The notes: generated from the sequence alone by a model not told the origin. Positions 1 to 8,236 are shown, counted from the stretch's first letter. The stretch: DNA of 11,996 nucleotides from Bacteroidales bacterium M2 (GCA_001689415.1 LUJM01000052.1:1-11996), one strand, 5' to 3'. Numbers and translations: made by a program.

Positions 1-58
1 AGCCGGGGAAGCGCAAAGGTGGAACATTAAGGTTTTTATCTTTCTTATCTTGTGGCAT
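1..58 (-). CDS. hsdS: Type I restriction specificity subunit HsdS, N-terminal fragment
   Basis: Only the first 19 codons lie in the window; the gene runs off the left edge. It starts at the ATG whose A is at 58, 12 bp after the stop of the DUF262 gene. The encoded start is MPQDKKDKNLNVPPLRFPG. A short charged lead followed by 'VPPLRFPG' or 'LRFPEF' is a frequent opening of Bacteroidota HsdS proteins, just before the first target-recognition domain. HsdS would provide the DNA-sequence recognition of the HsdR2-M2-S1 complex, and it is the one core subunit otherwise missing here, so position and sequence agree. The specificity cannot be read because no target-recognition domain is inside the window. 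The identification rests on a short stretch plus operon context. Confidence 0.8.
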   Translation of the reverse strand, partial: MPQDKKDKNLNVPPLRFPG

Positions 59-70
59 AGGAATAGGCTA

Positions 71-2212
71 TTAGTCGTTTTCTGATTCTGTTTGATCTGA
101 GATCGTGGAATCTGCGAGAGGAATTAACTCAAATTCCAATTCTGAAGAAGCAATATTCAGTTTATTGAATATGTAGCGGATTTCACTCATTTTTGTTTTG
201 GTACTACAAGACGAATGAACATAACAACCTTCTGCGAATTGCGTTCTGGAGTTGTCTGTTCCGGGATTGTCATGCAACCAGAATCGAGCATTACACAGAA
301 CTCTAATAGATGATGGAGAATCTTTATAGATTAACTGGCAAAGGGTAACAATCATGTCTTTCCATGAATCCACCTTATGTCGTTCACCCTTGAATGAGAA
401 CGCCGCAATAAACCGGCCTGTCAATTCCATATCTTCATCCTCAAAGAACACGTGGTCAGTGTCTTTTTCAGCAGGCTTGAAAGTTGTAGTAATCATCGGC
501 CACAGATTCAAGAAGCGATTATATAGAATCTGTTGCCGTTCAAGCAATTCTTTCTCCGTCCACTGATCCACTTCCTTAAGATAATTGCTTAACGAGAAAT
601 GGCTATCCTTAAATCCATAAATGTGCTTGCCTTTATGGTCATAGCCTGCTTTCTTTTCAGCATATATCCGATTGCCATAACTACTGTTATAGCCCGTAAG
701 CGTCAAGTTGGCAAAAGTATGGAGATATTTTTCATGAATCTTTTCAGCATCCGCGCCAAGTTCCTGTTTCCATGCCGATGATAATGTTTGGGGCATGATA
801 TGCTCGATTGTGTACTCACCCTTCTCCATGTGAGGCACAATATTCTCCCATTTGCCTTCGGCGTTATCACAGTTCTCCATTCTTTCAAACAAAAAATAGC
901 GATAAGCCATCGGGATTCTATACACTTGACGCGTCTTAAATCCTTCCGACAATATGGAATCTGAAGGATATTCACCGGAACCTTGCCTCTTTAACAAAAC
1001 AAATTTCAAAACCTCGGCATACGAAGATGCCGGAAGTGCCCGTTGCTTTTCTTCCTCCAACAAACGCAAGACATCATGATGAAGGACTGCAAAAGCTTTG
1101 TTCATAGCATTTGCCGGGTATCCACACATTATGCGACGGGCCCAATAGCCCTCTATAATGTCGAAGACTTCGAAAATCTGATCATTGGTCAAGATATTAT
1201 CGTAGGCATACTTGAGGAACACCATATAGAATGTCATTCCTACGGTTGAGCCTATGGTAGATAACTGCCGAAATTTGGCGTTTAGTTTAGGCGATTCTGA
1301 CTTAAATTTACTGAAAATATTATAATAACGAGCATATTCCGTCATGTCTGACATAACATCCTCTCTTGACATACCCATACGCTCAACAAAAGACTTGAAT
1401 TCAAAGTATAGGTTGTCAATGTTGGAAATTGATTTGGTGTAGACTGTCAGATAATCCCTGATAAACATCGTAGGATTATAATCGGTATACTCCTCTATCT
1501 TATTCCAATACTTATCATAGCACCGCTCCTGCTCGTCATTGTCCATCGACATAAGAAGATAATTGCGAATCTTGTCTGCCTCGCTCAAATCCAATCCGGT
1601 AGAGTTCAGACTCTCAAAAATGAGTTGGGCATCATCATCACGTTCAAGGCGAATGTCTATGACTATAAGCTTTTTGATAGACTCAAAGATATCCTCAAGA
1701 GTTAAATTGCATGATTTTATCAAGTCATAAAATAGCTCATAATTTCGGGTAACATTTGAATCTGTCACATATTTTTCAGGTTCCTCATATATCAGAGCAT
1801 CAAATGACTTCATGTCATTCTTAATCGGTTTTAACTTGACCTTACGTTCATTGTCCTGATACTCATCAACTATGTATGTCTTATAGATTTTTTCAATCTT
1901 TCTAGGGTCATCGCATCTAAGATCTCCTTTCTTTGCCGCATTGACCATAGCAATCAGCAACAAAGAAATTGTTGTGATACGCTGTTGCCCATCTATGACA
2001 AGATAATCATCATTGTAATCATTCGCCCGTCCAACAACAATACTCCCGAAGAAATGGGATTTCCTTCCTTCTTCATGAAGTTTAACTAAATCGTGGAATA
2101 AGTGCCGACAGTGCTTTATTTCCCAGTCGTAATTACGTTGATACAATGGGATAATGAACCGTTTATCCGCGCCTTCAAAGAACCGTAGTAAGTGTTTATC
2201 TTCTCCTTTCAT
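71..2212 (-). CDS. DUF262/DUF1524 GmrSD-like nuclease embedded in a type I RM operon
   Basis: The 713-residue protein has the two-part layout of GmrSD-type enzymes. The N-terminal DUF262 domain (about 10-225) shows IPLYQRNYDW (21-30), FFGSIVV (54-60), the signature DGQQR (74-78) and IFESLNSTGLDLSEADKIRN (198-217). DGQQR belongs to the ParB/sulfiredoxin-like nucleotide-hydrolysing fold. The DUF1524 HNH nuclease has IEHIMPQ (469-475, catalytic His region), NLTLTGYNSSYGN (502-514) and lysines near 520. In GmrSD and BrxU, relatives cut modified (for example glucosylated hydroxymethylcytosine) phage DNA using NTP; that substrate is inferred here, not shown. Residues about 585-713 form a further domain I cannot name. 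The gene lies 9 bp after hsdM and 12 bp before hsdS, so it should be made with the RM subunits. A role as an added anti-phage nuclease or as a partner of the methylase is inference. Confidence 0.9.
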   Translation of the reverse strand: MKGEDKHLLRFFEGADKRFIIPLYQRNYDWEIKHCRHLFHDLVKLHEEGRKSHFFGSIVVGRANDYNDDYLVIDGQQRITTISLLLIAMVNAAKKGDLRCDDPRKIEKIYKTYIVDEYQDNERKVKLKPIKNDMKSFDALIYEEPEKYVTDSNVTRNYELFYDLIKSCNLTLEDIFESIKKLIVIDIRLERDDDAQLIFESLNSTGLDLSEADKIRNYLLMSMDNDEQERCYDKYWNKIEEYTDYNPTMFIRDYLTVYTKSISNIDNLYFEFKSFVERMGMSREDVMSDMTEYARYYNIFSKFKSESPKLNAKFRQLSTIGSTVGMTFYMVFLKYAYDNILTNDQIFEVFDIIEGYWARRIMCGYPANAMNKAFAVLHHDVLRLLEEEKQRALPASSYAEVLKFVLLKRQGSGEYPSDSILSEGFKTRQVYRIPMAYRYFLFERMENCDNAEGKWENIVPHMEKGEYTIEHIMPQTLSSAWKQELGADAEKIHEKYLHTFANLTLTGYNSSYGNRIYAEKKAGYDHKGKHIYGFKDSHFSLSNYLKEVDQWTEKELLERQQILYNRFLNLWPMITTTFKPAEKDTDHVFFEDEDMELTGRFIAAFSFKGERHKVDSWKDMIVTLCQLIYKDSPSSIRVLCNARFWLHDNPGTDNSRTQFAEGCYVHSSCSTKTKMSEIRYIFNKLNIASSELEFELIPLADSTISDQTESEND

Positions 2213-2221
2213 AAGATTCTC

Positions 2222-3772
2222 TTAAATTATTCCGAGTTCACGGAGATAGCCTTCGATTTCTTTGTCGAGGTCTGCTCGTTTGGCCTCCAGTTCTTTGATT
2301 TCAGCCATGACTGCTTTGATGTCGATAGGTTCTTCTTCCTCGAATGTGTCAACATAACGGGGAATGTTGAGATTGTAGTCATTGTCAGCGATTTCCTGAA
2401 GAGTAGCACAATGGCTATATTTCTCTATTTCCTTACGGTCGCGATAGGTCTCGACAATCTTGCGGATATGTTCTTCCCGGAGCTTATTCTGGGTCTTGAC
2501 TTTCTCAAACTCCTTGCTGGCATCGATGAAAAGAATATTATCATCCTCCTTACGGCATTTCTTCACCACGATTATACAGGTAGGAATCTGTGTCCCGTAA
2601 AAGATATTTGCCGGAAGTCCGATAATTGCATCCACATAATTCTTATTCTCGATGAGAAAACGACGAATCACACCTTCAGCATTACCGCGGAACAGGACGC
2701 CATGAGGAGCTACACAAGCCATAGTCCCACCATCATTGAGGTGATAAATCATGTGTAGGATAAAAGCGTAGTCAGCAGTTTTGCGGGGAGCCAAACGTCC
2801 GGCTTTGCTGAATCGGTCATCATTGTTGAATTTGTCTGCTGCACTCCATTCGGCTGAGAAAGGTGGATTTGCCACGACTGCGTCAAACTGTTTGTCTCCG
2901 AAAGCATCGGCCTCAAGTGTATCGCCGTTCTCAATCTTGAAGTTGCTGAACTTGATGCCATGAAGGAGCATATTCATACGGGCAAGATTGTAGGTCGTAG
3001 GATTCTTTTCCTGACCGAATATCTCAACCGCATGACCAATGTTAGCAGCACGAATAAGCAAGGAACCGGAGCCACAAGTCGGATCATATACGTTGCGCAA
3101 ACGGTTATGTCCGAGAGTGACAATCTCTGCGAGAATGCGGCTCACCTCTTGTGGAGTGTAGAATTCACCGGCTTTCTTACCCGCTCCGGCGGCGAACTGA
3201 GAAATCATGTATTCGTATGCATCGCCGAGAATGTCGATCTGCGTTGCTTCATCTGCACCGAAGTCAATACCATTAAGTGCAACAAGGACGCTGCTGATAA
3301 GATTGTTCTTATCGTCAGCTGTTTTGCCCAGCTTTGGCGATGCCAAATCAATATCCGAGAAAAGCCCTCCGAAATCTTCTTCACTTTCCTGTCCGAGTGT
3401 ACTATCCTCAATTCGTTTCAGAGAACGCTCCAGTTGTGGAAGAATATTTTCCTTACGGTTAATACGGTCTATGATTGAAGTGAAAAGATATTGTGGTTCA
3501 ACGAAATATCCGATATTTTCCAGGCACTGCTTTTTAACTTCTCCTTGAAGTTCGATGGCCTCTTCTTCCTGACTTTCCCAAAGCTGCTTGAATGTTATTC
3601 CGTCATTTTCAAGAGCCTGATCTGCATATTTCTCAATCTTTTCAGAAAGATATTTATAAAATATGAATCCAAGCGAAAAATACATGAATTCATTCGCAGA
3701 CATATTTCCTCGCAGGTTATTGGCCACTGCCCACAGCTGAGTGCGCAATTTTTGTTGAAGTTCTTCGCTCAT
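2222..3772 (-). CDS. hsdM: Type I restriction-modification DNA methyltransferase subunit HsdM
   Basis: This is an adenine-N6 methyltransferase subunit that uses S-adenosylmethionine to modify host DNA at sites chosen by HsdS and that also forms the core of the restriction complex. At 516 residues it has the usual family length. The helical HsdM N-terminal domain covers about 8-150. The catalytic domain follows: GEFYTPQEV (202-210), the SAM-binding motif I DPTCGSGSLL (230-239) and the catalytic motif IV NPPF (302-305). A charged helical C-terminus (about 480-510) probably contacts HsdS. All key residues are intact, so the enzyme should be active. It begins 36 bp after the hsdR stop and ends 9 bp before the DUF262 gene. 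The ATG at 3772 places the conserved N-terminal helix at the expected distance; no Shine-Dalgarno is apparent, as is common in Bacteroidota. Confidence 0.96.
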   Translation of the reverse strand: MSEELQQKLRTQLWAVANNLRGNMSANEFMYFSLGFIFYKYLSEKIEKYADQALENDGITFKQLWESQEEEAIELQGEVKKQCLENIGYFVEPQYLFTSIIDRINRKENILPQLERSLKRIEDSTLGQESEEDFGGLFSDIDLASPKLGKTADDKNNLISSVLVALNGIDFGADEATQIDILGDAYEYMISQFAAGAGKKAGEFYTPQEVSRILAEIVTLGHNRLRNVYDPTCGSGSLLIRAANIGHAVEIFGQEKNPTTYNLARMNMLLHGIKFSNFKIENGDTLEADAFGDKQFDAVVANPPFSAEWSAADKFNNDDRFSKAGRLAPRKTADYAFILHMIYHLNDGGTMACVAPHGVLFRGNAEGVIRRFLIENKNYVDAIIGLPANIFYGTQIPTCIIVVKKCRKEDDNILFIDASKEFEKVKTQNKLREEHIRKIVETYRDRKEIEKYSHCATLQEIADNDYNLNIPRYVDTFEEEEPIDIKAVMAEIKELEAKRADLDKEIEGYLRELGII

Positions 3773-3808
3773 CTTTTCGGCTAATTATATTTCTCGTTTA
3801 GGTCTTAA

Positions 3809-6628
3809 TCAGTCCCAGCTGAATGTTCTTATTAGATTACGAAGTCGGTCTACAATACGGTTGAGAGTACGTCGACGAGCCACAAGCCCAAGTTTCTTGC
3901 CTTTCAAAGCCTCTTGGATTATCTCGGTCTGTTCTTTCTGAACATAATCGTATTCCGACACATATTTGTTGATTACCTCAATGGGTATTTCTTCTTCCTC
4001 TGCTATACGTTCAATCGCACGTCCCTTCTCCTTACGGATGTATTGATTAAGACGTTCTTCAAGGTCGATACTGCCATCGGCTTTCTTGTCGCGCATGAAG
4101 CCTTCCTTGTCATTATCAACAGTCTGGAGAATGAAGCCGTCAATCAGTTGAGTCTTGCTTCGCAATTCGGCATCCTTTATCATCGTGTCAAGAATTTCCT
4201 GGCGTTTTTCAGGATAATCCTCGGCATTTGGATCAAGATCTGCTATCAAACTCAAGATATATGCGACATTTATTATATCGCTATGGAGAAGTTCGAGACA
4301 GAAATCAATATCATCCAGTGACGGTTCGACATCATTGTTATCATCGGAAGGAGTATTATCTTGAACAGTCTTGGAATCAACGAATGTATCGTGAATGTCG
4401 AGATACTTGCTTCGGAAGTCCATATAGAGTTGTTCGTCCATTGGAAAATCCGGATCTTCTTCGTTGAAATCCTCGTAAATCTGAATCTCAGCGTGTTTCC
4501 GAATAATGTCGCGGAACGCTAAGATAAACTTACGCTTATCATCTTCGCTCTGTAGATAATCCACTACATGAGAGTCGGGATAATGTGATAAGAAATCCTT
4601 CGTCAGATTCACGTATTCCTTCTTTACATCTTCATACGGCTCGCGAATAATTCCTTCTTCACCCCCGTTGCTAAACAACTTTATCGAGGCATCAACATTT
4701 GCTTTCAAATCTCGAAAACAAACAATCTTACCAAATCTCTTTCGCTCATTGAGAACTCGATTGGTACGGCTGAACGCCTGTAATAGCCCATGATAGTCGA
4801 GATTCTTATCGATATAGAGAGTATTGAGTTTCTTTGAATCAAAGCCGGTGAGGAACATGCCAACAACAAGACAAAGGTCAAGTGAAAGCATATCCGGCTT
4901 TTTCTTTTTCAATCGTAGATTGACATCATCGTAATATGCACGGAAGTTCTGCAATGAGAAAGATGTGCCATACATTTCGTTGTAGTCTTTGATAATGTCC
5001 TCCATATCATCAGCTCCGGCTACACGTTCGCTGACGAATGAGCCGCTTGACATTCCGGTAGTTTCATCATCCTGACTGTCATTTGCTGCGTATGTGAAGA
5101 TTGCGCCGATGCGTATTTTGGGATTCAGCTCCTTGAAAATCTTGTAGTATTGCACGAGCATGGGAACAGACTGCACAGCAAACAGCGCATCAAACTCACC
5201 ATCATAGGTGGATTTGCTGTAGTTGTTGAGAATGAATTGCGCAATTTCACGCATGCGGCCCTGATGGGCATTGTTCACATCAGTATTGCCATGATAATAT
5301 TCTACAAGGAAACCAAGCACATTTTCATCTGCAATAGCATCCTTGATAAGATATTTATGCAGACATTCACCAAAAATCTCTTTGGTCGTGTGTCCGTCAA
5401 CAGAGTTTTCTTTGAATATTGGCGTACCCGTAAATCCGAATATCTGTAGATTATTGAAGAACTTAACGATGTTCCTATGGCTGTCACCGAAGTGCGACCG
5501 ATGACATTCATCGAATATCATAACTACACGGCTGTTCTTGATATCCTGAAGTTTGCTGCTGTACCAGGGACGAGTCACAGCGGCATTGAGTTTTTGGATA
5601 GTCGTGATTATAATCTTTGAATCGCTGTGCAGGCGGCGGGTTAGTTCGCTCGTGTCGGATGTGTTATCAACAGCTCCCGGTTCGAAGGCGTCATACTCCG
5701 ATTGGGTCTGAGTGTCGAGATCGTGGCGGTCAACAACAAACATTACCTTATCAATCCCATCAAGTTCAGAAACAAGCTGAGCTGCTTTAAAAGAAGTCAA
5801 TGTCTTACCTGCACCTGTTGTATGCCAAATATAACCGTTGCGATTGGTGTTCTGAACCTTGTCTATAATTTCCTCGACTGCATAAAACTGATATGGGCGA
5901 AGCACCATGAGCGATTTATCTCCCTCGTGCATCACGACATATTTGCTTATCATCTTGCCAAGAGTGCATTTATCAAGGAAATCTGCGGCAAATAGGCTCA
6001 ATTCATTGAAAGGATTGTTAGATTTATCGGTCCAATTAAACGTGAATTTAAAACCCTGATTGGGGTTGTTGGCGAAATAGCGTGTATTGACCCCGTTGGA
6101 TATCACGAATATCTGAATGTAGTCAAACAGTCCGTGGAATGAAGTCTTGTGGTAACGCTGAATCTGATTGTATGCTTGTTTCAGCTCTATACCTCTGCGT
6201 TTTAGCTCAATCTGCACTAATGGTAGCCCATTGATGAGAATGGTGACATCATAGCGGCACTTCTTGCGTCCTTCAACAGTGATTTGATTGGATACCTGAA
6301 ACTCATTCTGGCACCAGTTCTTCTTGTTTAGGAACTGAAGCCAGACACGCTGCCCGTCTTCCGTGTCCAACGGATACAGGTCACGGAGTTTTTTCGCCTT
6401 TTCAAATCGGGTACCACCTTCAAGGTGAATAAGAACTTTGTCAAATTCACTGTCTGTAAGATGCTCTCTCCCGATTTCGGCAAGAGCTTTCTTGTTATGT
6501 ATCTCTAACTGCTTCTTGAAGTTAGCCTTAAGGTTGGTCTCTTCTTCAATATGAACATACTCATAGCTCATCTTTTGAAGAGCCTCGATAAGACCTTTTT
6601 CCAAAGCAGCCTCGCTCTGTATAGGCAT
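3809..6628 (-). CDS. hsdR: Type I restriction endonuclease/translocase subunit HsdR
   Basis: This is the ATP-dependent motor and nuclease subunit of the type I complex, which pulls in unmethylated DNA and cuts it away from the recognition site. Its 939 residues are a normal length. The N-terminal PD-(D/E)xK nuclease is visible as D127 in YDVTI and E141-L-K143 in QIELKRRG. The superfamily 2 helicase core has Walker A HTTGAGKT (269-276), DECH (373-376), TGTP (400-403) and motif VI QAFSRTNR (617-624). The helical C-terminus (about 700-939) would bind HsdM. The sequence resembles the EcoR124I-like (type IC) branch more than the EcoKI branch, judged by motif style only. It is the first gene of the minus-strand operon, starting at the ATG at 6628, 32 bases downstream of a TAACTTTG box. 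No frameshift or motif loss is seen. Confidence 0.96.
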   Translation of the reverse strand: MPIQSEAALEKGLIEALQKMSYEYVHIEEETNLKANFKKQLEIHNKKALAEIGREHLTDSEFDKVLIHLEGGTRFEKAKKLRDLYPLDTEDGQRVWLQFLNKKNWCQNEFQVSNQITVEGRKKCRYDVTILINGLPLVQIELKRRGIELKQAYNQIQRYHKTSFHGLFDYIQIFVISNGVNTRYFANNPNQGFKFTFNWTDKSNNPFNELSLFAADFLDKCTLGKMISKYVVMHEGDKSLMVLRPYQFYAVEEIIDKVQNTNRNGYIWHTTGAGKTLTSFKAAQLVSELDGIDKVMFVVDRHDLDTQTQSEYDAFEPGAVDNTSDTSELTRRLHSDSKIIITTIQKLNAAVTRPWYSSKLQDIKNSRVVMIFDECHRSHFGDSHRNIVKFFNNLQIFGFTGTPIFKENSVDGHTTKEIFGECLHKYLIKDAIADENVLGFLVEYYHGNTDVNNAHQGRMREIAQFILNNYSKSTYDGEFDALFAVQSVPMLVQYYKIFKELNPKIRIGAIFTYAANDSQDDETTGMSSGSFVSERVAGADDMEDIIKDYNEMYGTSFSLQNFRAYYDDVNLRLKKKKPDMLSLDLCLVVGMFLTGFDSKKLNTLYIDKNLDYHGLLQAFSRTNRVLNERKRFGKIVCFRDLKANVDASIKLFSNGGEEGIIREPYEDVKKEYVNLTKDFLSHYPDSHVVDYLQSEDDKRKFILAFRDIIRKHAEIQIYEDFNEEDPDFPMDEQLYMDFRSKYLDIHDTFVDSKTVQDNTPSDDNNDVEPSLDDIDFCLELLHSDIINVAYILSLIADLDPNAEDYPEKRQEILDTMIKDAELRSKTQLIDGFILQTVDNDKEGFMRDKKADGSIDLEERLNQYIRKEKGRAIERIAEEEEIPIEVINKYVSEYDYVQKEQTEIIQEALKGKKLGLVARRRTLNRIVDRLRNLIRTFSWD

Positions 6629-6660
6629 CCTTAATGTAGATTATTGAGGTTTTTAATATG

Positions 6661-6668
6661 CAAAGTTA
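6661..6668 (-). promoter_or_regulatory. Bacteroidota-type -7 promoter box for the hsdR-hsdM-DUF262-hsdS operon
   Basis: On the minus strand this reads TAACTTTG, an exact match to the Bacteroidota sigma-ABfr -7 consensus TAnnTTTG. It lies 32 bases upstream of the hsdR start codon, so transcription would begin only some 20-25 bases before the ATG. No clean TTTG (-33) lies 17-23 bases further upstream. The call rests on the -7 box, its position and the absence of any other candidate. Confidence 0.6.
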
Positions 6669-6709
6669 GTAAAAATTTCTGATAAAGTTCCTGGCGATGA
6701 CCAACTTTC

Positions 6710-6723
6710 TTTGCTTCAGCAAA
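6710..6723. repeat. Short inverted repeat in the divergent promoter spacer, possible operator
   Basis: TTTGCT-TC-AGCAAA forms perfect 6-bp arms around a 2-base centre, between the two outward-facing TAACTTTG boxes and just upstream of the plus-strand box. A regulator bound here could affect the rightward promoter and perhaps the leftward one. No regulator gene is in the window, and arms this short arise by chance in AT-rich DNA, so the operator role is a guess. Confidence 0.3.
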
Positions 6724-6744
6724 CAAAATCTCGCAATAATTTCG

Positions 6745-6752
6745 TAACTTTG
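6745..6752 (+). promoter_or_regulatory. Bacteroidota-type -7 promoter box for the secreted-protein gene
   Basis: TAACTTTG on the plus strand matches TAnnTTTG exactly and lies 47 bases upstream of the ATG at 6800. It mirrors the minus-strand box at 6661-6668; both continue as TAACTTTGCAT. A -33 TTTG at the standard spacing is not present; the nearest TTTG (6710-6713) is about 31 bases away, which is too far. Confidence 0.6.
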
Positions 6753-6799
6753 CATTTACTATAGACAATACCGAACAATAATTTTAATACCGCTCAATA

Positions 6800-7366
6800 A
6801 TGAGGCATTTTCTACTCTCAATTCTGCTGTGCGTAACTATTTACGCAAATGCACAAGACCATTTAACCTTCAAGGGAATACCTATTGAAGGCAGTATGGC
6901 TGCGTTCTGTCAAAAGCTCAAAGCCAAAGGATTTACTCAAATGGGTAAGGATAAAAATATCACACTTTTTACTGGCGATTTTACAGGTAGGCAAGCTACT
7001 GTTGGAGTTGGCGCCTCAGACGATGGCAAGAATGTGTTTTCGGTAGTCGTTCTTTTTGACCCAAGCGGAGAATGGAATAATCTCGTCTCAACTTATGATT
7101 ATTATAAGAATCTATATGCTCGAAAATACGGAGAACCCACAATATCAAAAGAGAATAATCCATCACGTTCCGACTCAAATATTGCCCTCATGGCAGAAGT
7201 TCATCAAGGCACGGTAGTTTATGGCAGTGCTTGGACTGTCCCCGGTGGTGATATCCAACTTTCGATAGAAAAGTCATCTGGTGTATATGAGGGAATGGTT
7301 ATGATTCGATATCGAGATTCTCAGAATGTTGAGGCAAAGATTGAGAGCGATTTGGAGGATATTTAA
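6800..7366 (+). CDS. Small secreted/periplasmic protein of unknown function
   Basis: This 188-residue protein begins with a clear Sec signal peptide: MRHF, then a hydrophobic core LLSILLCVTIYA, then a likely signal peptidase I site after ANA (residues 16-18), before QDHLTFKG. There is no lipobox cysteine at the cleavage site, so it should be periplasmic or exported rather than a lipoprotein. The mature part opens with DHLTFKGIPIEGSMAAFCQKL and looks like one compact alpha/beta domain with alternating strands (ATVGVGAS, VFSVVVLFD, IQLSIEKSS, GMVMIRYRD). I recognise the style of small uncharacterised Bacteroidales exported proteins but cannot assign a family or function. It has its own -7 box at 6745-6752. 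It is separated from the next gene by about 180 bases, so it is probably not part of the downstream three-gene operon. No catalytic motif is evident. Confidence 0.8.
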   Translation: MRHFLLSILLCVTIYANAQDHLTFKGIPIEGSMAAFCQKLKAKGFTQMGKDKNITLFTGDFTGRQATVGVGASDDGKNVFSVVVLFDPSGEWNNLVSTYDYYKNLYARKYGEPTISKENNPSRSDSNIALMAEVHQGTVVYGSAWTVPGGDIQLSIEKSSGVYEGMVMIRYRDSQNVEAKIESDLEDI

Positions 7367-7549
7367 CGAACGGTAAATTATATAATTTATTTGACCCATA
7401 CAAGTATCATCCGTAGAAATTATCCTGTACAATTATGAATAATGATGCTGATACCTGTGATATTTAGGTTGTATAAAATTTGCCGTATCCAACATGATAC
7501 TCTTCACCCAACTGATTAACAGATTTTCAATTCTTCCTTGAAAATACTT
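7367..7549. other. AT-rich intergenic region, no gene seen
   Basis: This non-coding spacer separates the secreted-protein gene from the membrane-protein/MBL/E2-E1-JAB operon, so the operon's promoter should lie here. The best candidate is TATAAAATTTG (7472-7482), a near match to TAnnTTTG with one extra base in the spacer. A TTTG at 7390-7393 is not correctly placed for it. No strong terminator hairpin with a T-run is visible, only the AT palindrome listed separately. Confidence 0.35.
7374..7389. repeat. 16-bp perfect AT-only palindrome
   Basis: TAAATTATATAATTTA is a perfect 16-base palindrome starting 8 bases after the secreted-protein stop codon. It could be a weak terminator-like element or a protein-binding site upstream of the three-gene operon. 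Being wholly A and T, it would form only a weak RNA hairpin, and chance is a realistic explanation in DNA this AT-rich. Confidence 0.3.
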
Positions 7550-8236
7550 ATGCAGAATAAATATCTAAAATTTGCTAGATTTTATCCGACGATTTCGGCA
7601 ATGGCTATTCCTGCAATTGTAGCCACTACAATGTGTGTAGAAGCAGGCTCTATTCCCGATACAGCATGGAGTATGGCCGTTAAACTACTCACTTTTGCCC
7701 CTATAGCCGGTATTTTTGTAGCTTTAGGATTTTGGTTTACTGAAATCGCACGCTTTCTGTCACTAATTATAATGGAGAAAACCAGGTTCAAAAGTTCAGG
7801 CAGAAATATGCCGACAACTAAGATACTTATGGGCTTAAGGCCGAATGTATCACAATCATTAAGAATTAAACTCTCGGAGAAGCTTTTTTCGGAAAGCGGG
7901 ATAGAATTGCCTAAGGTTGGTTCTATTGACGATGAATCTATTAACATTTGCATAAACGCTACCGGATTCATGAGAGAAAAGACAAGAGACAATGTAATTT
8001 TGACACAATATAATTATGATTTTGGCTTTTGTCGGAACTATATTGGAGGAAGTGTCGTGGCAGTGATTATTCTGCTCCTGCTACTCTCTGTGGCAATATT
8101 TTATCATTTTACATTATGGTGGTCTATTGGTGGTCTATTACTTCAATCTATAATGACTTGGTTCTTCTGGAAGGCACTATGTATCGCAGGTGACCAATAC
8201 GCCAATCATCTTGTTTACGCTTATATCTCAAAATAA
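7550..8236 (+). CDS. Four-helix membrane protein, first gene of the MBL/E2-E1-JAB operon (candidate effector)
   Basis: I do not recognise the family. From the ATG at 7550 the protein has 228 residues and a 2+2 layout: hydrophobic segments at about 13-30 and 43-72, a soluble middle of some 90 residues (76-165), then segments at about 166-187 and 189-212. The middle part is basic at its start (EKTRFKSSGRN) and contains two short amphipathic stretches. A distinctive YNYDFGFCRNYIGG (154-167) leads into the third helix. No signal peptide or nuclease motif is seen. An in-frame TTG four codons earlier (7538) is possible, but ATG is preferred. The stop is 4 bp before the MBL gene, so the genes are co-transcribed. 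Small membrane proteins beside nucleotide- or ubiquitin-type defence enzymes are often membrane-disrupting effectors. That role here is inference; a membrane anchor or sensor is equally compatible. Confidence 0.8.
   Translation: MQNKYLKFARFYPTISAMAIPAIVATTMCVEAGSIPDTAWSMAVKLLTFAPIAGIFVALGFWFTEIARFLSLIIMEKTRFKSSGRNMPTTKILMGLRPNVSQSLRIKLSEKLFSESGIELPKVGSIDDESINICINATGFMREKTRDNVILTQYNYDFGFCRNYIGGSVVAVIILLLLLSVAIFYHFTLWWSIGGLLLQSIMTWFFWKALCIAGDQYANHLVYAYISK

Noticed and set aside
2192..2758. 188-codon plus-strand open frame antisense to hsdM
   Set aside because: It lies wholly opposite an hsdM with all its motifs intact. The hydrophobic, Phe-rich translation is the expected shadow of a charged-rich gene.
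2960..3478. 172-codon plus-strand open frame antisense to hsdM
   Set aside because: It is antisense to conserved hsdM motifs, with no promoter or recognisable domain.
6662..6708. AAAGTT ... AACTTT inverted repeat in the divergent spacer
   Set aside because: The 6-bp arms are 35 bases apart, and the left arm is part of the -7 box. It is likely chance.
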